64,000 bases of DNA from Actinophytocola oryzae (GTDB lineage Bacteria > Actinomycetota > Actinomycetes > Mycobacteriales > Pseudonocardiaceae), in NCBI RefSeq assembly GCF_004364325.1, contig NZ_SOCP01000011.1, forward strand, positions 186,001 to 250,000. Reading direction: 5' to 3'. The notes beneath the pieces are model-generated. The model worked only from the letters and a program-made list of their open reading frames with translations. It was not told the DNA's origin and did not search any database. Position numbers and translations under genes: made by a program. Below are positions 8,304-15,393 of this stretch, one piece after another (position 1 is the first letter of the stretch; each line of letters opens with the position of its first letter).

Positions 8304-9030
8304 CCGCCGAAAGCGCCTCCGGCAGCGTGAACGCCCCGGCGTACAACGCCTTGCCGATGATCGCGCCCTCGACACCCAGCGGCGCCAACGCCGCCAGCGC
8401 ACGCAGGTCGTCCACACTCGACACACCACCGGACGCCACCACGGGTGCCTTCGCACGTTCGCACACCTCGCGCAGCAGCGAGAGGTTCGGCCCGGCGAGC
8501 GTCCCGTCCTTGCCGACGTCGGTGACCACGTACCGCGCGCAGCCGTCCTCCTCGAGGCGCGCCAGCACGGACCACAGGTCCCCGCCGTCCTCGGTCCAGC
8601 CCTTCGTCGCGACGCGCCAGCCACCAGCGTCGTCGGCGCGGACGTCCAGGCCCACCGCGACCCTCGGGCCGTGCGACGCGATCACCTCGGTGCACCAGGC
8701 GGGGTTCGTGACGGCCGCGGTGCCCAGGTTGACCCGTGCGCAGCCGGTGTCGAGCGCGGCGGAAAGCGAGGCGTCGTCACGGATGCCGCCCGTCAGCTCC
8801 ACCTGTATGTCCAGTTGGGACACGATGTCGGCGAGCCGCGCACGGTTGTCGCCCGTGCCGAACGCGGCGTCGAGGTCCACCAGGTGCACCCAGTCCGCAC
8901 CCGCCTCCTGCCAGGCCAGCGCCGCGTCCAGGGGGTCGCCGTAGCCGGTCTCCGTGCCGGACCGGCCCTGGAACAGGCGCACGGCCCTGCCGTCGCGGAC
9001 GTCGACTGCCGGGAGGAGGGTGAAGGTCAC
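8290..9030 (-). CDS. priA: PriA, bifunctional HisA/TrpF isomerase
   Basis: The 246-residue TIM barrel begins MTFTLLPAVDVRDGRAVRLF with the conserved catalytic Asp in AVDVRDG, and carries ELTGGIRDDASL, GLDVRADD, VVTDVGKDGTLAGPN and VVASGGVSSVDDLR phosphate-binding loops. Actinobacterial PriA performs both the ProFAR isomerisation of histidine synthesis and the phosphoribosyl-anthranilate isomerisation of tryptophan synthesis. It starts at a GTG 13 bases after the hisH stop, so the two form an operon. The second Asp in TDVGKDGT corresponds to the general acid. The expected next gene hisF is displaced about 8 kb away. Confidence 0.96.
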   Translation of the reverse strand: MTFTLLPAVDVRDGRAVRLFQGRSGTETGYGDPLDAALAWQEAGADWVHLVDLDAAFGTGDNRARLADIVSQLDIQVELTGGIRDDASLSAALDTGCARVNLGTAAVTNPAWCTEVIASHGPRVAVGLDVRADDAGGWRVATKGWTEDGGDLWSVLARLEEDGCARYVVTDVGKDGTLAGPNLSLLREVCERAKAPVVASGGVSSVDDLRALAALAPLGVEGAIIGKALYAGAFTLPEALSAVSRA

Positions 9031-9043
9031 GCGGGCAGCGTAC

Positions 9044-9673
9044 CTAGAGGTTCTTCAGCCAGTTCGTGAGCAGGTGCGCGCCGGCGTCGCCGGACTTCTC
9101 GGGGTGGAACTGCGTCGCCGACAGCGGGCCGTTCTCCGCCGCGGCGACGAAGTCACCGCCGTGCGTCGCCCATGTCACCTTCGGGACGGGCATCGGCGGC
9201 TCCGGCTCCAGCTCCCACCGGCGGGCCGCGTACGAGTGCACGAAGTAGTACCTCGTCGACGCGTCGAGGCCGTCGAACAGCACCGAGTCGGCGGGCGCGC
9301 GGACCGTGTTCCACCCCATGTGCGGCACGATCTCGGCGTCGAGGCGCTCGACCGTGCCCGGCCATTCGCCGCAGCCCTCGGTGCGCACGCCGTGCTCGAT
9401 GCCGAGTTCGAACAGGATCTGCATGCCGACGCACACCCCCAGCACGGGTCGGCCGCCCGCCAGCCGCTGGCCGATGATGCGGTCGCCCGCGACACCACGC
9501 AGGCCGGACATGCACGCCGCGAACGCGCCGACCCCCGGCACGACGAGTCCGTCGCAGTCCAGGGCGGGGCGATGGTCCGCAGTCACCTCGACGTCCGCGC
9601 CCACCCTGCGCAGGGCGCGCTCTGCCGACCTCAGGTTGCCTGATCCATAGTCCAGTACGACGACTCGTGCCAC
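9044..9673 (-). CDS. hisH: HisH, glutamine amidotransferase subunit of IGP synthase
   Basis: The 209-residue class I amidotransferase begins MARVVVLDYGSGNLRSAERA. The nucleophilic Cys lies in VLGVCVGMQ, and the His and Glu of the triad lie in QFHPEKSGD near residue 190. It hydrolyses glutamine and channels ammonia to HisF. The start is GTG at 9673. It precedes priA by 13 bases. In related genomes hisB lies immediately upstream, but here a transketolase/SoxR module separates them by over 2 kb, so this part of the locus needs its own promoter in 9674-9798, where I cannot identify one confidently. Confidence 0.96.
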   Translation of the reverse strand: MARVVVLDYGSGNLRSAERALRRVGADVEVTADHRPALDCDGLVVPGVGAFAACMSGLRGVAGDRIIGQRLAGGRPVLGVCVGMQILFELGIEHGVRTEGCGEWPGTVERLDAEIVPHMGWNTVRAPADSVLFDGLDASTRYYFVHSYAARRWELEPEPPMPVPKVTWATHGGDFVAAAENGPLSATQFHPEKSGDAGAHLLTNWLKNL

Positions 9674-9798
9674 CCCGACAGGTTACGGGGTCCGCTCCGC
9701 GACCACGTTCGATATCTCGCCGTGGCGGGACGCCCTCACTCGACAAGGTGTCGGTCGGTCACGACGTCCGGGTCGACGACCGCCGTGACGCCCTGCGT

Positions 9799-10674
9799 TC
9801 ATCGGATGAAGGTGCGTACCGCGGCCGCGATTCCCTGCGGGTCCAGGCCGTGCACGGCGTCGTGTTCCCCGGCGGTGCCGTAGGCCCTGACCTCCAGCTC
9901 ACGACGCACGCCGATCGCGCGCAGCCGGTGCGGGACGTCGTCGAACGCGCGGGCGACCTCGTGCGCGGACGTGCCCGCGAGGTACGGCTCGACGAGCACG
10001 ATGTCCGGGTGACCGGCGGCCCGTAGCCCGCGGTGGTCGAACGGCCGGACGGTCGACGCGTACAGCACGGTGACGTCGAGGTCGACCGTCGCGGCGAGGA
10101 CGTTGTCCAGCAGCGGGCCGACGGCGACCACGGCGGCCTTGGATCCCTTGCGCACCAAGGTCATCCGGCCGGTCGCGGGGTAGGCGTGCGTGTTCTGCCT
10201 CGTGGACAGGCGGAGGTAGACCCGGCCGTCGCCGGCGAGCGCGTCAGGCAGGAGCGCGGCCACCTCGTCCGGGTGACCCGGGACGTGCACGGTCCAGCCG
10301 GGCAGCGTGTCGAGCAGGGCGACGTCGCCGGGCCCCTGGTGGGTGCGACCCCACACCGGGTCGTCGTAGGAGCCGCCGATGCTGACGAGCACGGCGCCGA
10401 CGTCCTGGTGGCCGAGGTCGAGCTTGATCTGCTCGAACGGCCGCTCGACGAGGAACGGCGTGTAGCTGTGCACGACCGGGCGCATGCCGGTGAGCGCGAG
10501 ACCGCCCGCGACGCCGATCATCGACTGCTCGCGGATGCCGACGTTGATCACGCGGTGCGGGTGGCGGGCACGGGCGGCTTCGAAGGCGTCGCGGGAGATG
10601 TCGGCGGTGACGACCGCGAGCCGCTCGTCGTGGTCGAGCGCGCGGTCCACGGTGTCCACAAAGGTCTGTCGCAT
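9799..10674 (-). CDS. Transketolase, C-terminal (pyrimidine/transketolase_C) subunit
   Basis: The 291-residue protein MRQTFVDTVDRALDHDERLA matches the second half of transketolase: a pyrimidine-binding domain (LAVVTADISRDAFEAARARH, NVGIREQSMIGVAGGLALTG with the catalytic Glu in REQ) and the C-terminal domain (VLYASTVRPFDHRGLRAAGH). With the preceding gene it would form a two-chain thiamine-diphosphate enzyme moving two-carbon units between sugars. It starts six bases before the upstream gene's stop codon is cleared (gap four bases), so they are one operon. Split transketolases in actinomycetes can also serve secondary metabolism, so the substrate is not certain. Confidence 0.88.
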   Translation of the reverse strand: MRQTFVDTVDRALDHDERLAVVTADISRDAFEAARARHPHRVINVGIREQSMIGVAGGLALTGMRPVVHSYTPFLVERPFEQIKLDLGHQDVGAVLVSIGGSYDDPVWGRTHQGPGDVALLDTLPGWTVHVPGHPDEVAALLPDALAGDGRVYLRLSTRQNTHAYPATGRMTLVRKGSKAAVVAVGPLLDNVLAATVDLDVTVLYASTVRPFDHRGLRAAGHPDIVLVEPYLAGTSAHEVARAFDDVPHRLRAIGVRRELEVRAYGTAGEHDAVHGLDPQGIAAAVRTFIR

Positions 10675-10678
10675 GGTC

Positions 10679-11350
10679 TCAGTCCTTCCGGATCGTTGCC
10701 ACGACGACGTTCGGGCCGTCGTGGTGTGCGGACAGGGCGGCGTGGATGGCGTCGTGGTCGCGACCGTCCACGGTGGTCGCGTGCCAGCCCTCGACGGTGA
10801 AGCGGCTCGCGATGCCGCCAGACCAGCCGTGGCTCACCGAGCCGTTGTCGATGACGATCGCCGTGAGCCGCCCGAGCCCGAGCCGTGCGGCGAGCGCGAT
10901 CGCCTCGTGGTTGCTGCCTTCGTCCAGCTCGCCGTCGCCGATGAGGACGAACACCCTTGGCTTGTCACGGTTCTGCGCACGCAGGCCGAGCGCAGTGCCG
11001 ACGGCGAGCGCCATGCCGTGACCGAGGGAGCCGCTGCTGATCTCGACGCCCGGCACGAGGTTGCGGTCCGGGTGCTGGCCGAGCGGTGAGGCGAAGGTGG
11101 TCCAGTCGTCGAGCATGGCCGGGTCGAGGAAGCCCTTCGCCGCGAGGATCGCGTAGTACGCCATCGGGCCGTGACCCTTGGAGAGGAGGAACCGGTCGCG
11201 GTCGGGGTCGTCGGCCGTGGCCGGGGTGATGTCGAGGACGCGGTCGTAGAGCACCCAGAGTACGTCCACTGTGGACGCCGCGGCCCATTCGTGTTTCTCG
11301 TCGCCGGTCATGCGCCGGAACAGCGCGGTGAGGTCGAGTGTGGTCGTCAT
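10679..11350 (-). CDS. Transketolase, N-terminal (thiamine diphosphate) subunit
   Basis: The 223-residue protein MTTTLDLTALFRRMTGDEKH carries the transketolase N-domain: FLLSKGHGPMAYYAILAAKG, the GSLGHGMALAVGTALG loop and the ThDP motif GDGELDEGSNHEAIALAARL ending in IVIDNG. The frame is open upstream, but the ATG at 11350 fits because a -10 hexamer ends only eight bases before it, implying a leaderless message. A SoxR-box-like palindrome lies inside its 19-base promoter spacer, with a soxR-like gene divergent at 11436. Redox control of the pentose phosphate flow to supply NADPH is therefore an attractive inference. Confidence 0.88.
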   Translation of the reverse strand: MTTTLDLTALFRRMTGDEKHEWAAASTVDVLWVLYDRVLDITPATADDPDRDRFLLSKGHGPMAYYAILAAKGFLDPAMLDDWTTFASPLGQHPDRNLVPGVEISSGSLGHGMALAVGTALGLRAQNRDKPRVFVLIGDGELDEGSNHEAIALAARLGLGRLTAIVIDNGSVSHGWSGGIASRFTVEGWHATTVDGRDHDAIHAALSAHHDGPNVVVATIRKD

Positions 11351-11357
11351 GCCGTCC

Positions 11358-11388
11358 AGGATGCGACTTCGACCGCACTGGAGGTCAA
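11358..11388 (-). promoter_or_regulatory. Transketolase promoter with SoxR-box-like operator
   Basis: On the minus strand a -35 TTGACC (11388-11383) and a -10 CATCCT (11363-11358) are spaced by 19 bases, the elongated spacing typical of MerR-family targets. The spacer holds the box ACTTCGACCGCACTGGAGGT (11366-11385, plus-strand reading), which matches the box at 11397-11416 at 15 of 20 positions. The ATG follows the -10 by seven bases, so the message is probably leaderless. Confidence 0.6.
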
Positions 11389-11396
11389 GCGCAGGG

Positions 11397-11428
11397 ACCT
11401 CGACCTTGGTGGAGGTTCCGGGTAGTGT
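11397..11428 (+). promoter_or_regulatory. soxR promoter with SoxR-box-like operator
   Basis: The box ACCTCGACCTTGGTGGAGGT (11397-11416) is a near-palindrome: 16 of 20 bases match its reverse complement, with ACCTC/GAGGT ends as in known SoxR boxes. TCGACC (11400-11405) and TAGTGT (11423-11428), 17 bases apart, could be the -35 and -10, putting transcription start at the GTG. The box centre lies 31 bases, about three helical turns, from the similar box in the transketolase promoter. Confidence 0.55.
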
Positions 11429-11435
11429 CGGCACC

Positions 11436-11897
11436 GTGTCGAAACTGCCCGATCACCTGACCATCGGCGAAGTGTCGCGGCGCAGCGGCGTGCCGCACAC
11501 CGCGCTGCGGTTCTACGAGGAGCGGGGGCTGCTGACGTCCGAGCGTACGGCGGGCAACCAGCGGAAATACGCCCGTGCCGTGCTGAGGAGACTGGCGTTC
11601 ATCCGCACCGCGCAGCGAGTCGGGCTGAGCCTGGAGGAGATCCGCGACGCGCTGGGCACCCTGCCGGAGGGCAGGACGCCGACGAAGTCCGACTGGGCGC
11701 GGCTGTCCCACGTGTGGCGCAGCGAGCTTGACGCGCGGATAGACGCGATGCAACGCCTGCGGGACCGGCTGACGGCGTGTATCGGCTGTGGGTGCCTGTC
11801 GCTGAAATCCTGCCACCTGATCAACAAGGACGACCTGCTGGCCGCCTACGGTCCCGGCGCCCCGAGACTGAAGGCCGCCACGGAGGGCGGTATCTGA
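11436..11897 (+). CDS. soxR: SoxR-type redox-sensing MerR regulator
   Basis: The 153-residue protein VSKLPDHLTIGEVSRRSGVP has a MerR winged helix (TALRFYEERGLLTSERTAGN, QRKYARAVLRRLAFIRTAQR), a dimerisation helix, and the cluster motif CIGCGCLSLKSC near residue 118, matching the C-x2-C-x-C-x5-C [2Fe-2S] ligands of SoxR. In actinomycetes SoxR senses redox-cycling metabolites and does not act through SoxS. The frame is open upstream, but GTG at 11436 gives the canonical N-terminus; no Shine-Dalgarno is visible and the promoter suggests a leaderless message. It is divergent from the split transketolase genes and likely controls both itself and them. Confidence 0.93.
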   Translation: MSKLPDHLTIGEVSRRSGVPHTALRFYEERGLLTSERTAGNQRKYARAVLRRLAFIRTAQRVGLSLEEIRDALGTLPEGRTPTKSDWARLSHVWRSELDARIDAMQRLRDRLTACIGCGCLSLKSCHLINKDDLLAAYGPGAPRLKAATEGGI

Positions 11898-11933
11898 GAT
11901 TGTCAGGCGTTGACGTGTGGCGGCGCCCGCCAG

Positions 11934-12092
11934 TCAGGACGCCATCCAGACGATCGCGCCGCCGACCGCCACCGCCGCGGCCAGGCCCAGGATCACAGCC
12001 AGGAGCTTCGCGGTCCGGTACGTCGAGTAGACGCCGCCGATCAGGAAACCGGCTACCGCGAGGAGGATGATGACGACGACTTCCTTGGACAT
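11934..12092 (-). CDS. Small two-helix membrane protein
   Basis: A 52-codon frame reads MSKEVVVIILLAVAGFLIGG, a short basic loop VYSTYRTAKL, then LLAVILGLAAAVAVGGAIVW and MAS. Two hydrophobic segments with a positive loop predict a hairpin membrane protein. It begins 10 bases after the hisB stop on the same strand, so it is probably the last gene of the hisDCB transcript. I know of small membrane genes at this place in some actinomycetes but no function. Third-position GC is high, supporting real coding. Confidence 0.7.
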   Translation of the reverse strand: MSKEVVVIILLAVAGFLIGGVYSTYRTAKLLAVILGLAAAVAVGGAIVWMAS

Positions 12093-12102
12093 GCCGCGAA
12101 GC

Positions 12103-12702
12103 CTAGAGCGTGCCCTTGGTGCTCGGGATCCCGTGTTGGCGTGGGTCGGCCTCCGACGCCGCCCGCAGTGCCCTCGCCACGGCCTTGTACTGCGCCTCGG
12201 TGATGTGGTGGGGGTCCCGGCCGTGGATCACCCGCACGTGCAGCGCGATCCGCGCGTGGAAGGCGAGGGACTCGAAGACGTGCTGGTTGAGCACCGTCGG
12301 GTAGTTGTTGCCGACGACGAAACCCGTCATCAGCTCGGGTTCACCCGTCAGGACGCAGTACGGCCGCCCGGAAACGTCCACGGCGGCGTGCGCGAGGGTC
12401 TCGTCCATCGGGATCCACGCGTCGCCGAAGCGGCGGATGCCCCGCTTGTCGCCCAACGCCTTGCCGATGGCCTCGCCCAGGACGATCGCCACGTCCTCGA
12501 CCGTATGGTGGGCGTCGATCTCGACGTCGCCCTTCGCGGCCACGGTCAGGTCGAACATGCCGTGGACGCCGAAGGCGGTCAGCATGTGGTCGTAGAACGG
12601 GACGCCGGTGGACACGTCCACCTTGCCCGCGCCGTCCAGGTCGATCTCCACGACCACCGACGACTCCCTGGTGGTCCGCTCGACGCGGCCGATCCTGTTC
12701 AC
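12103..12702 (-). CDS. hisB: HisB, imidazoleglycerol-phosphate dehydratase
   Basis: The 199-residue monofunctional dehydratase starts VNRIGRVERTTRESSVVVEI and contains the manganese-binding motifs FYDHMLTAFGVHGMF, DAHHTVEDVAIVLGEAIGKA, QHVFESLAFHARIALHV and DPHHITEAQYKAVARALRAA. It dehydrates imidazole glycerol phosphate to imidazole acetol phosphate. Its GTG overlaps the hisC stop by four bases (GTGA). A 52-residue membrane protein gene follows at 10 bases. Length matches the actinobacterial family; no phosphatase domain is fused. Confidence 0.97.
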   Translation of the reverse strand: MNRIGRVERTTRESSVVVEIDLDGAGKVDVSTGVPFYDHMLTAFGVHGMFDLTVAAKGDVEIDAHHTVEDVAIVLGEAIGKALGDKRGIRRFGDAWIPMDETLAHAAVDVSGRPYCVLTGEPELMTGFVVGNNYPTVLNQHVFESLAFHARIALHVRVIHGRDPHHITEAQYKAVARALRAASEADPRQHGIPSTKGTL

Positions 12703-13886
12703 CTGACGATCTCCTTACTGGCGGCCAGGAACGCGTCGTTCTCCGCCGGCGTGCCGATGGTCACCCGCAGGTGTCCCGGTATCCCGACGTCCCTGATGAG
12801 GACGCCCTGGTCCAGATAGGACCGCCACGTCGTCGGGGCGTCCGCGAACTGTCCGAACAGGACGAAGTTGGCGTCGCTCGGGACCACCGAGAAACCCAGT
12901 CCCCGCAACGACTCCACTACTCGGTCGCGTTCCGCGGCCAGCATGTGCACCGAGGCCAGCGTCTCGTCGGCGTGGCGGAGTGCGGCGCGGGCGGCTGCCT
13001 GTGTCACCACGGACAGGTGGTAGGGCAGGCGGACCAGCTGCAGCGCGTCCACTATGGCCGGTGCCGCCGCCAGATAGCCGAGGCGACCCCCCGCGAACGC
13101 GAACGCCTTGCTCATGGTGCGGGACACCACCAGCTTCGCCGGGTACTCGGCGAGCACGGTGACGGCACTGGTCTGCGACGAGAACTCCGCGTACGCCTCG
13201 TCCACCACGATCAGGCCCGGCGCGGCCTCGATCAGCGTGCGCAGCCCGTCCAGTGGGATCGAGCCGCCGGTCGGGTTGTTCGGGCTGGTCACGAACGCGA
13301 TGTCGGGGGCACGGGAGGCGAGCACCTCGGCGGCCGCGTCGGTGTCCAGGGTGAAGTCCGCGCGGCGCGGTGTCGGCGCCCACTCGGTACGCGTGCCCGC
13401 CGCGATGATCGGGTGCATCGAGTACGACGGCTCGAAGCCAAGCGCGGTGCGGCCCGGGCCGCCGAACGCCTGTAACAGCTGCTGCAGGATCTCGTTCGAC
13501 CCGTTGGCCGCCCACAGGTTCTCGGTGCGCAGCGGCACCCCCGTCGACGACGACAGGTACGCGGCGAGGTCGGTCCGCAGCGCCACCGCGTCGCGGTCCG
13601 GGTAGCGGTGCAGCGCGGTCGCCGCCTCCGCCACGGCCTGCGTCACGTCCGCGACCAGCGCGGGCGGCGGCGGGTAGGGATTCTCGTTGGTGTTGAGCCG
13701 GAACTCGACGTCCAGCTGCGGCGCGCCGTACGGGGTGGCGCCACGCAGGTCCTCGCGCAGCGGCAGCTCCGACAGCGACACCTCGTCACCGACGACCTGG
13801 TCACTCCGCAGGCTTCGTTCCGGCACATGGTCACTCCGCAGGCTTCGTTCCGGCACATGGTCACTCCGCAAGCTTCGTTCCGTCAC
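12699..13886 (-). CDS. hisC: HisC, histidinol-phosphate aminotransferase with repeat-encoded N-terminus
   Basis: From the GTG that overlaps the hisD stop (GTGA) the product is 395 residues. The fold-type I aminotransferase core starts near LREDLRGATPYGAPQLDVEF and contains RLNTNENPYPPPPALVADV, FVTSPNNPTGGSIPLDG, VVDEAYAEFS, the PLP-lysine segment VVSRTMSKAFAFAGGRLGYL and HLRVTIGTPAEN. The first 32 or so residues are three copies of a 10-residue unit (ERSLRSDHVP) encoded by a 30-base tandem repeat, absent from ordinary HisC. A later GTG at the VGDEVSL segment could give a normal-length protein but would lose the coupling with hisD. The frame stays open across the repeats. Confidence 0.93.
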   Translation of the reverse strand: MTERSLRSDHVPERSLRSDHVPERSLRSDQVVGDEVSLSELPLREDLRGATPYGAPQLDVEFRLNTNENPYPPPPALVADVTQAVAEAATALHRYPDRDAVALRTDLAAYLSSSTGVPLRTENLWAANGSNEILQQLLQAFGGPGRTALGFEPSYSMHPIIAAGTRTEWAPTPRRADFTLDTDAAAEVLASRAPDIAFVTSPNNPTGGSIPLDGLRTLIEAAPGLIVVDEAYAEFSSQTSAVTVLAEYPAKLVVSRTMSKAFAFAGGRLGYLAAAPAIVDALQLVRLPYHLSVVTQAAARAALRHADETLASVHMLAAERDRVVESLRGLGFSVVPSDANFVLFGQFADAPTTWRSYLDQGVLIRDVGIPGHLRVTIGTPAENDAFLAASKEIVR

Positions 13887-13888
13887 GA
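13799..13888 (-). repeat. Three 30-base tandem repeats at the hisD/hisC junction
   Basis: Units 13799-13828 and 13829-13858 are identical; unit 13859-13888 differs at a few bases and contains the overlapping hisC start and hisD stop. Plus-strand core: TCACTCCGCAGGCTTCGTTC. The period is a multiple of three, so hisC stays open. The plus-strand core resembles the edge of the small reading frame at 45907-46029 (minus strand: GGAGCTCGCGGAGTGAATCA). Confidence 0.92.
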
Positions 13889-15205
13889 GGCACCGCCGAA
13901 ACGTGCCGTGACCGCCTGACCGTGTGCGGGCAGGTCCTCGGCGTTCGCCAGCGCGACCACCTTGTCCGCGACCTCGCGCAACGCGTCCGCCGAGTAGTCG
14001 ACGACGTGGATGCCTCGCAGGAACGTCTGCACCGACAGGCCGGACGAGTGCCGCGCGCAGCCGCCGGTGGGCAGCACGTGGTTCGAGCCCGCGCAGTAGT
14101 CGCCGAGCGAGACCGGGCTGTGCGGACCGACGAAGACCGCGCCCGCGGCACGGACCCTGGCGGCCACGGCAGAGGCGTCGGCCGTCTGGATCTCGAGGTG
14201 CTCGGCCGCGTAGGCGTCCACCACGGACAGTCCCGCGTCCACATCGGACACCAGGACGCAGCCGGACTGCCTGCCCTGCAGCGCGGTCGTGATGCGGTCG
14301 GTGTGCTTGGTGGCCTTGACCTGACGGGCCAGCTCGTCGTCGACCGCGTCGGCCAGCTCGGCCGACGACGTGACCAGCACGCTCGCGGCCAGCGTGTCGT
14401 GCTCGGCCTGGCTGATCAGGTCGGCGGCGACGTGCACCGGGTCGGCGGTCTCGTCGGCCAGGATCGCGATCTCGGTCGGGCCCGCCTCCGAGTCGATGCC
14501 GATCATGCCGCGCAGCAGGCGTTTGGCGGCGGTCAGGTACACGTTGCCCGGCCCGGTGACCATGTCGACCGGCTCCAGCGGCGAGCCGTCGGTGTCCGTG
14601 CCGCCGTACGCCAGCAGCGCGACCGCCTGCGCTCCCCCGACGGCCCACACCTCGGTCACGCCGAGCAGCTCGGCGGCGGCGAGGACGGTCGGGTGCGGCA
14701 GGCCGCCGAACTCGGCCTGCGGCGGGCTGCACACGACGAGCGACTCGACGCCGGCGGTCTGCGCGGGCACCACGTTCATCACGACGCTCGACGGGTACAC
14801 CGCGAGCCCGCCCGGCGCGTAGAGGCCGACGCGGCGGACCGGCACCCAGCGCTCGGTGACCGTGCCACCCGGCACGACCTGGGTGGTCACGTCGGTGCGC
14901 CGCTGGTCGGCGTGCACCCTGCGGGCACGCTCGATCGTCTCCTCGATCGCGACCCGGACGGGTGCGTCGAGGTAGGCGAGGCCGGAGACCAGCTCGCGGA
15001 CCGGGACGCGGACCTTCGCCGGGCGGACGCCGTCGAAGCGCTCGGACAGCTCCAGGACGGCCTCGACCCCCCGGTCACGCACGTCGTCGACCAGCGGGCG
15101 GACCTGATGCAGCACCGCGTCGACGTCCATCTCGGCGCGCGGGAGCAGCCCGCGCAGCTCGGCGGTGGACGGGACACGACCACGGAGGTCGGTGCGGCTG
15201 AGCAT
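13883..15205 (-). CDS. hisD: HisD, histidinol dehydrogenase
   Basis: The 440-residue protein MLSRTDLRGRVPSTAELRGL is a full-length zinc-dependent histidinol dehydrogenase, with ERWVPVRRVGLYAPGG, YPSSVVMNVVPAQTAGVE, AVGGAQAVALLAYGG, MVTGPGNVYLTAAKR, GPTEIAILADETADP, ISQAEHD and the C-terminal GSNHVLPTGGCARHSSGLSV, which carries zinc and substrate ligands. It makes the last two oxidations to histidine. Two ATGs are adjacent; 15205 has the better spacing to AGGAAGG. It is the first gene of the leftward hisDCB operon and is divergent from a secreted carboxypeptidase gene. The 15209-15393 region has an inverted repeat GTCGCC/GGCGAC (15332-15347) of unknown meaning. Confidence 0.96.
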   Translation of the reverse strand: MLSRTDLRGRVPSTAELRGLLPRAEMDVDAVLHQVRPLVDDVRDRGVEAVLELSERFDGVRPAKVRVPVRELVSGLAYLDAPVRVAIEETIERARRVHADQRRTDVTTQVVPGGTVTERWVPVRRVGLYAPGGLAVYPSSVVMNVVPAQTAGVESLVVCSPPQAEFGGLPHPTVLAAAELLGVTEVWAVGGAQAVALLAYGGTDTDGSPLEPVDMVTGPGNVYLTAAKRLLRGMIGIDSEAGPTEIAILADETADPVHVAADLISQAEHDTLAASVLVTSSAELADAVDDELARQVKATKHTDRITTALQGRQSGCVLVSDVDAGLSVVDAYAAEHLEIQTADASAVAARVRAAGAVFVGPHSPVSLGDYCAGSNHVLPTGGCARHSSGLSVQTFLRGIHVVDYSADALREVADKVVALANAEDLPAHGQAVTARFGGAS

Positions 15206-15393
15206 CATGGTCCTTCCTGGTGCGACGACGGTTGCCAGCACAAGCCTAGGTGGTGCTCCGTGCCGCCGAGCCGCCCACTCCGGTCGTCGGGTCGGCGGAT
15301 CTGACGTACCGTTTCCGACCAATGACGGGTTGTCGCCACGCGGCGACCGCCGGAGGCTTCTGGCGATCACTGTCGCGACATCGGGGAGGCGGC

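Noticed and set aside
13645..13864. Protein with MCRNEACGVT repeats in the alternative frame at the hisC start
   Set aside because: It is the out-of-frame reading of the 30-base repeats; the hisC frame continues into a conserved enzyme while this one does not.
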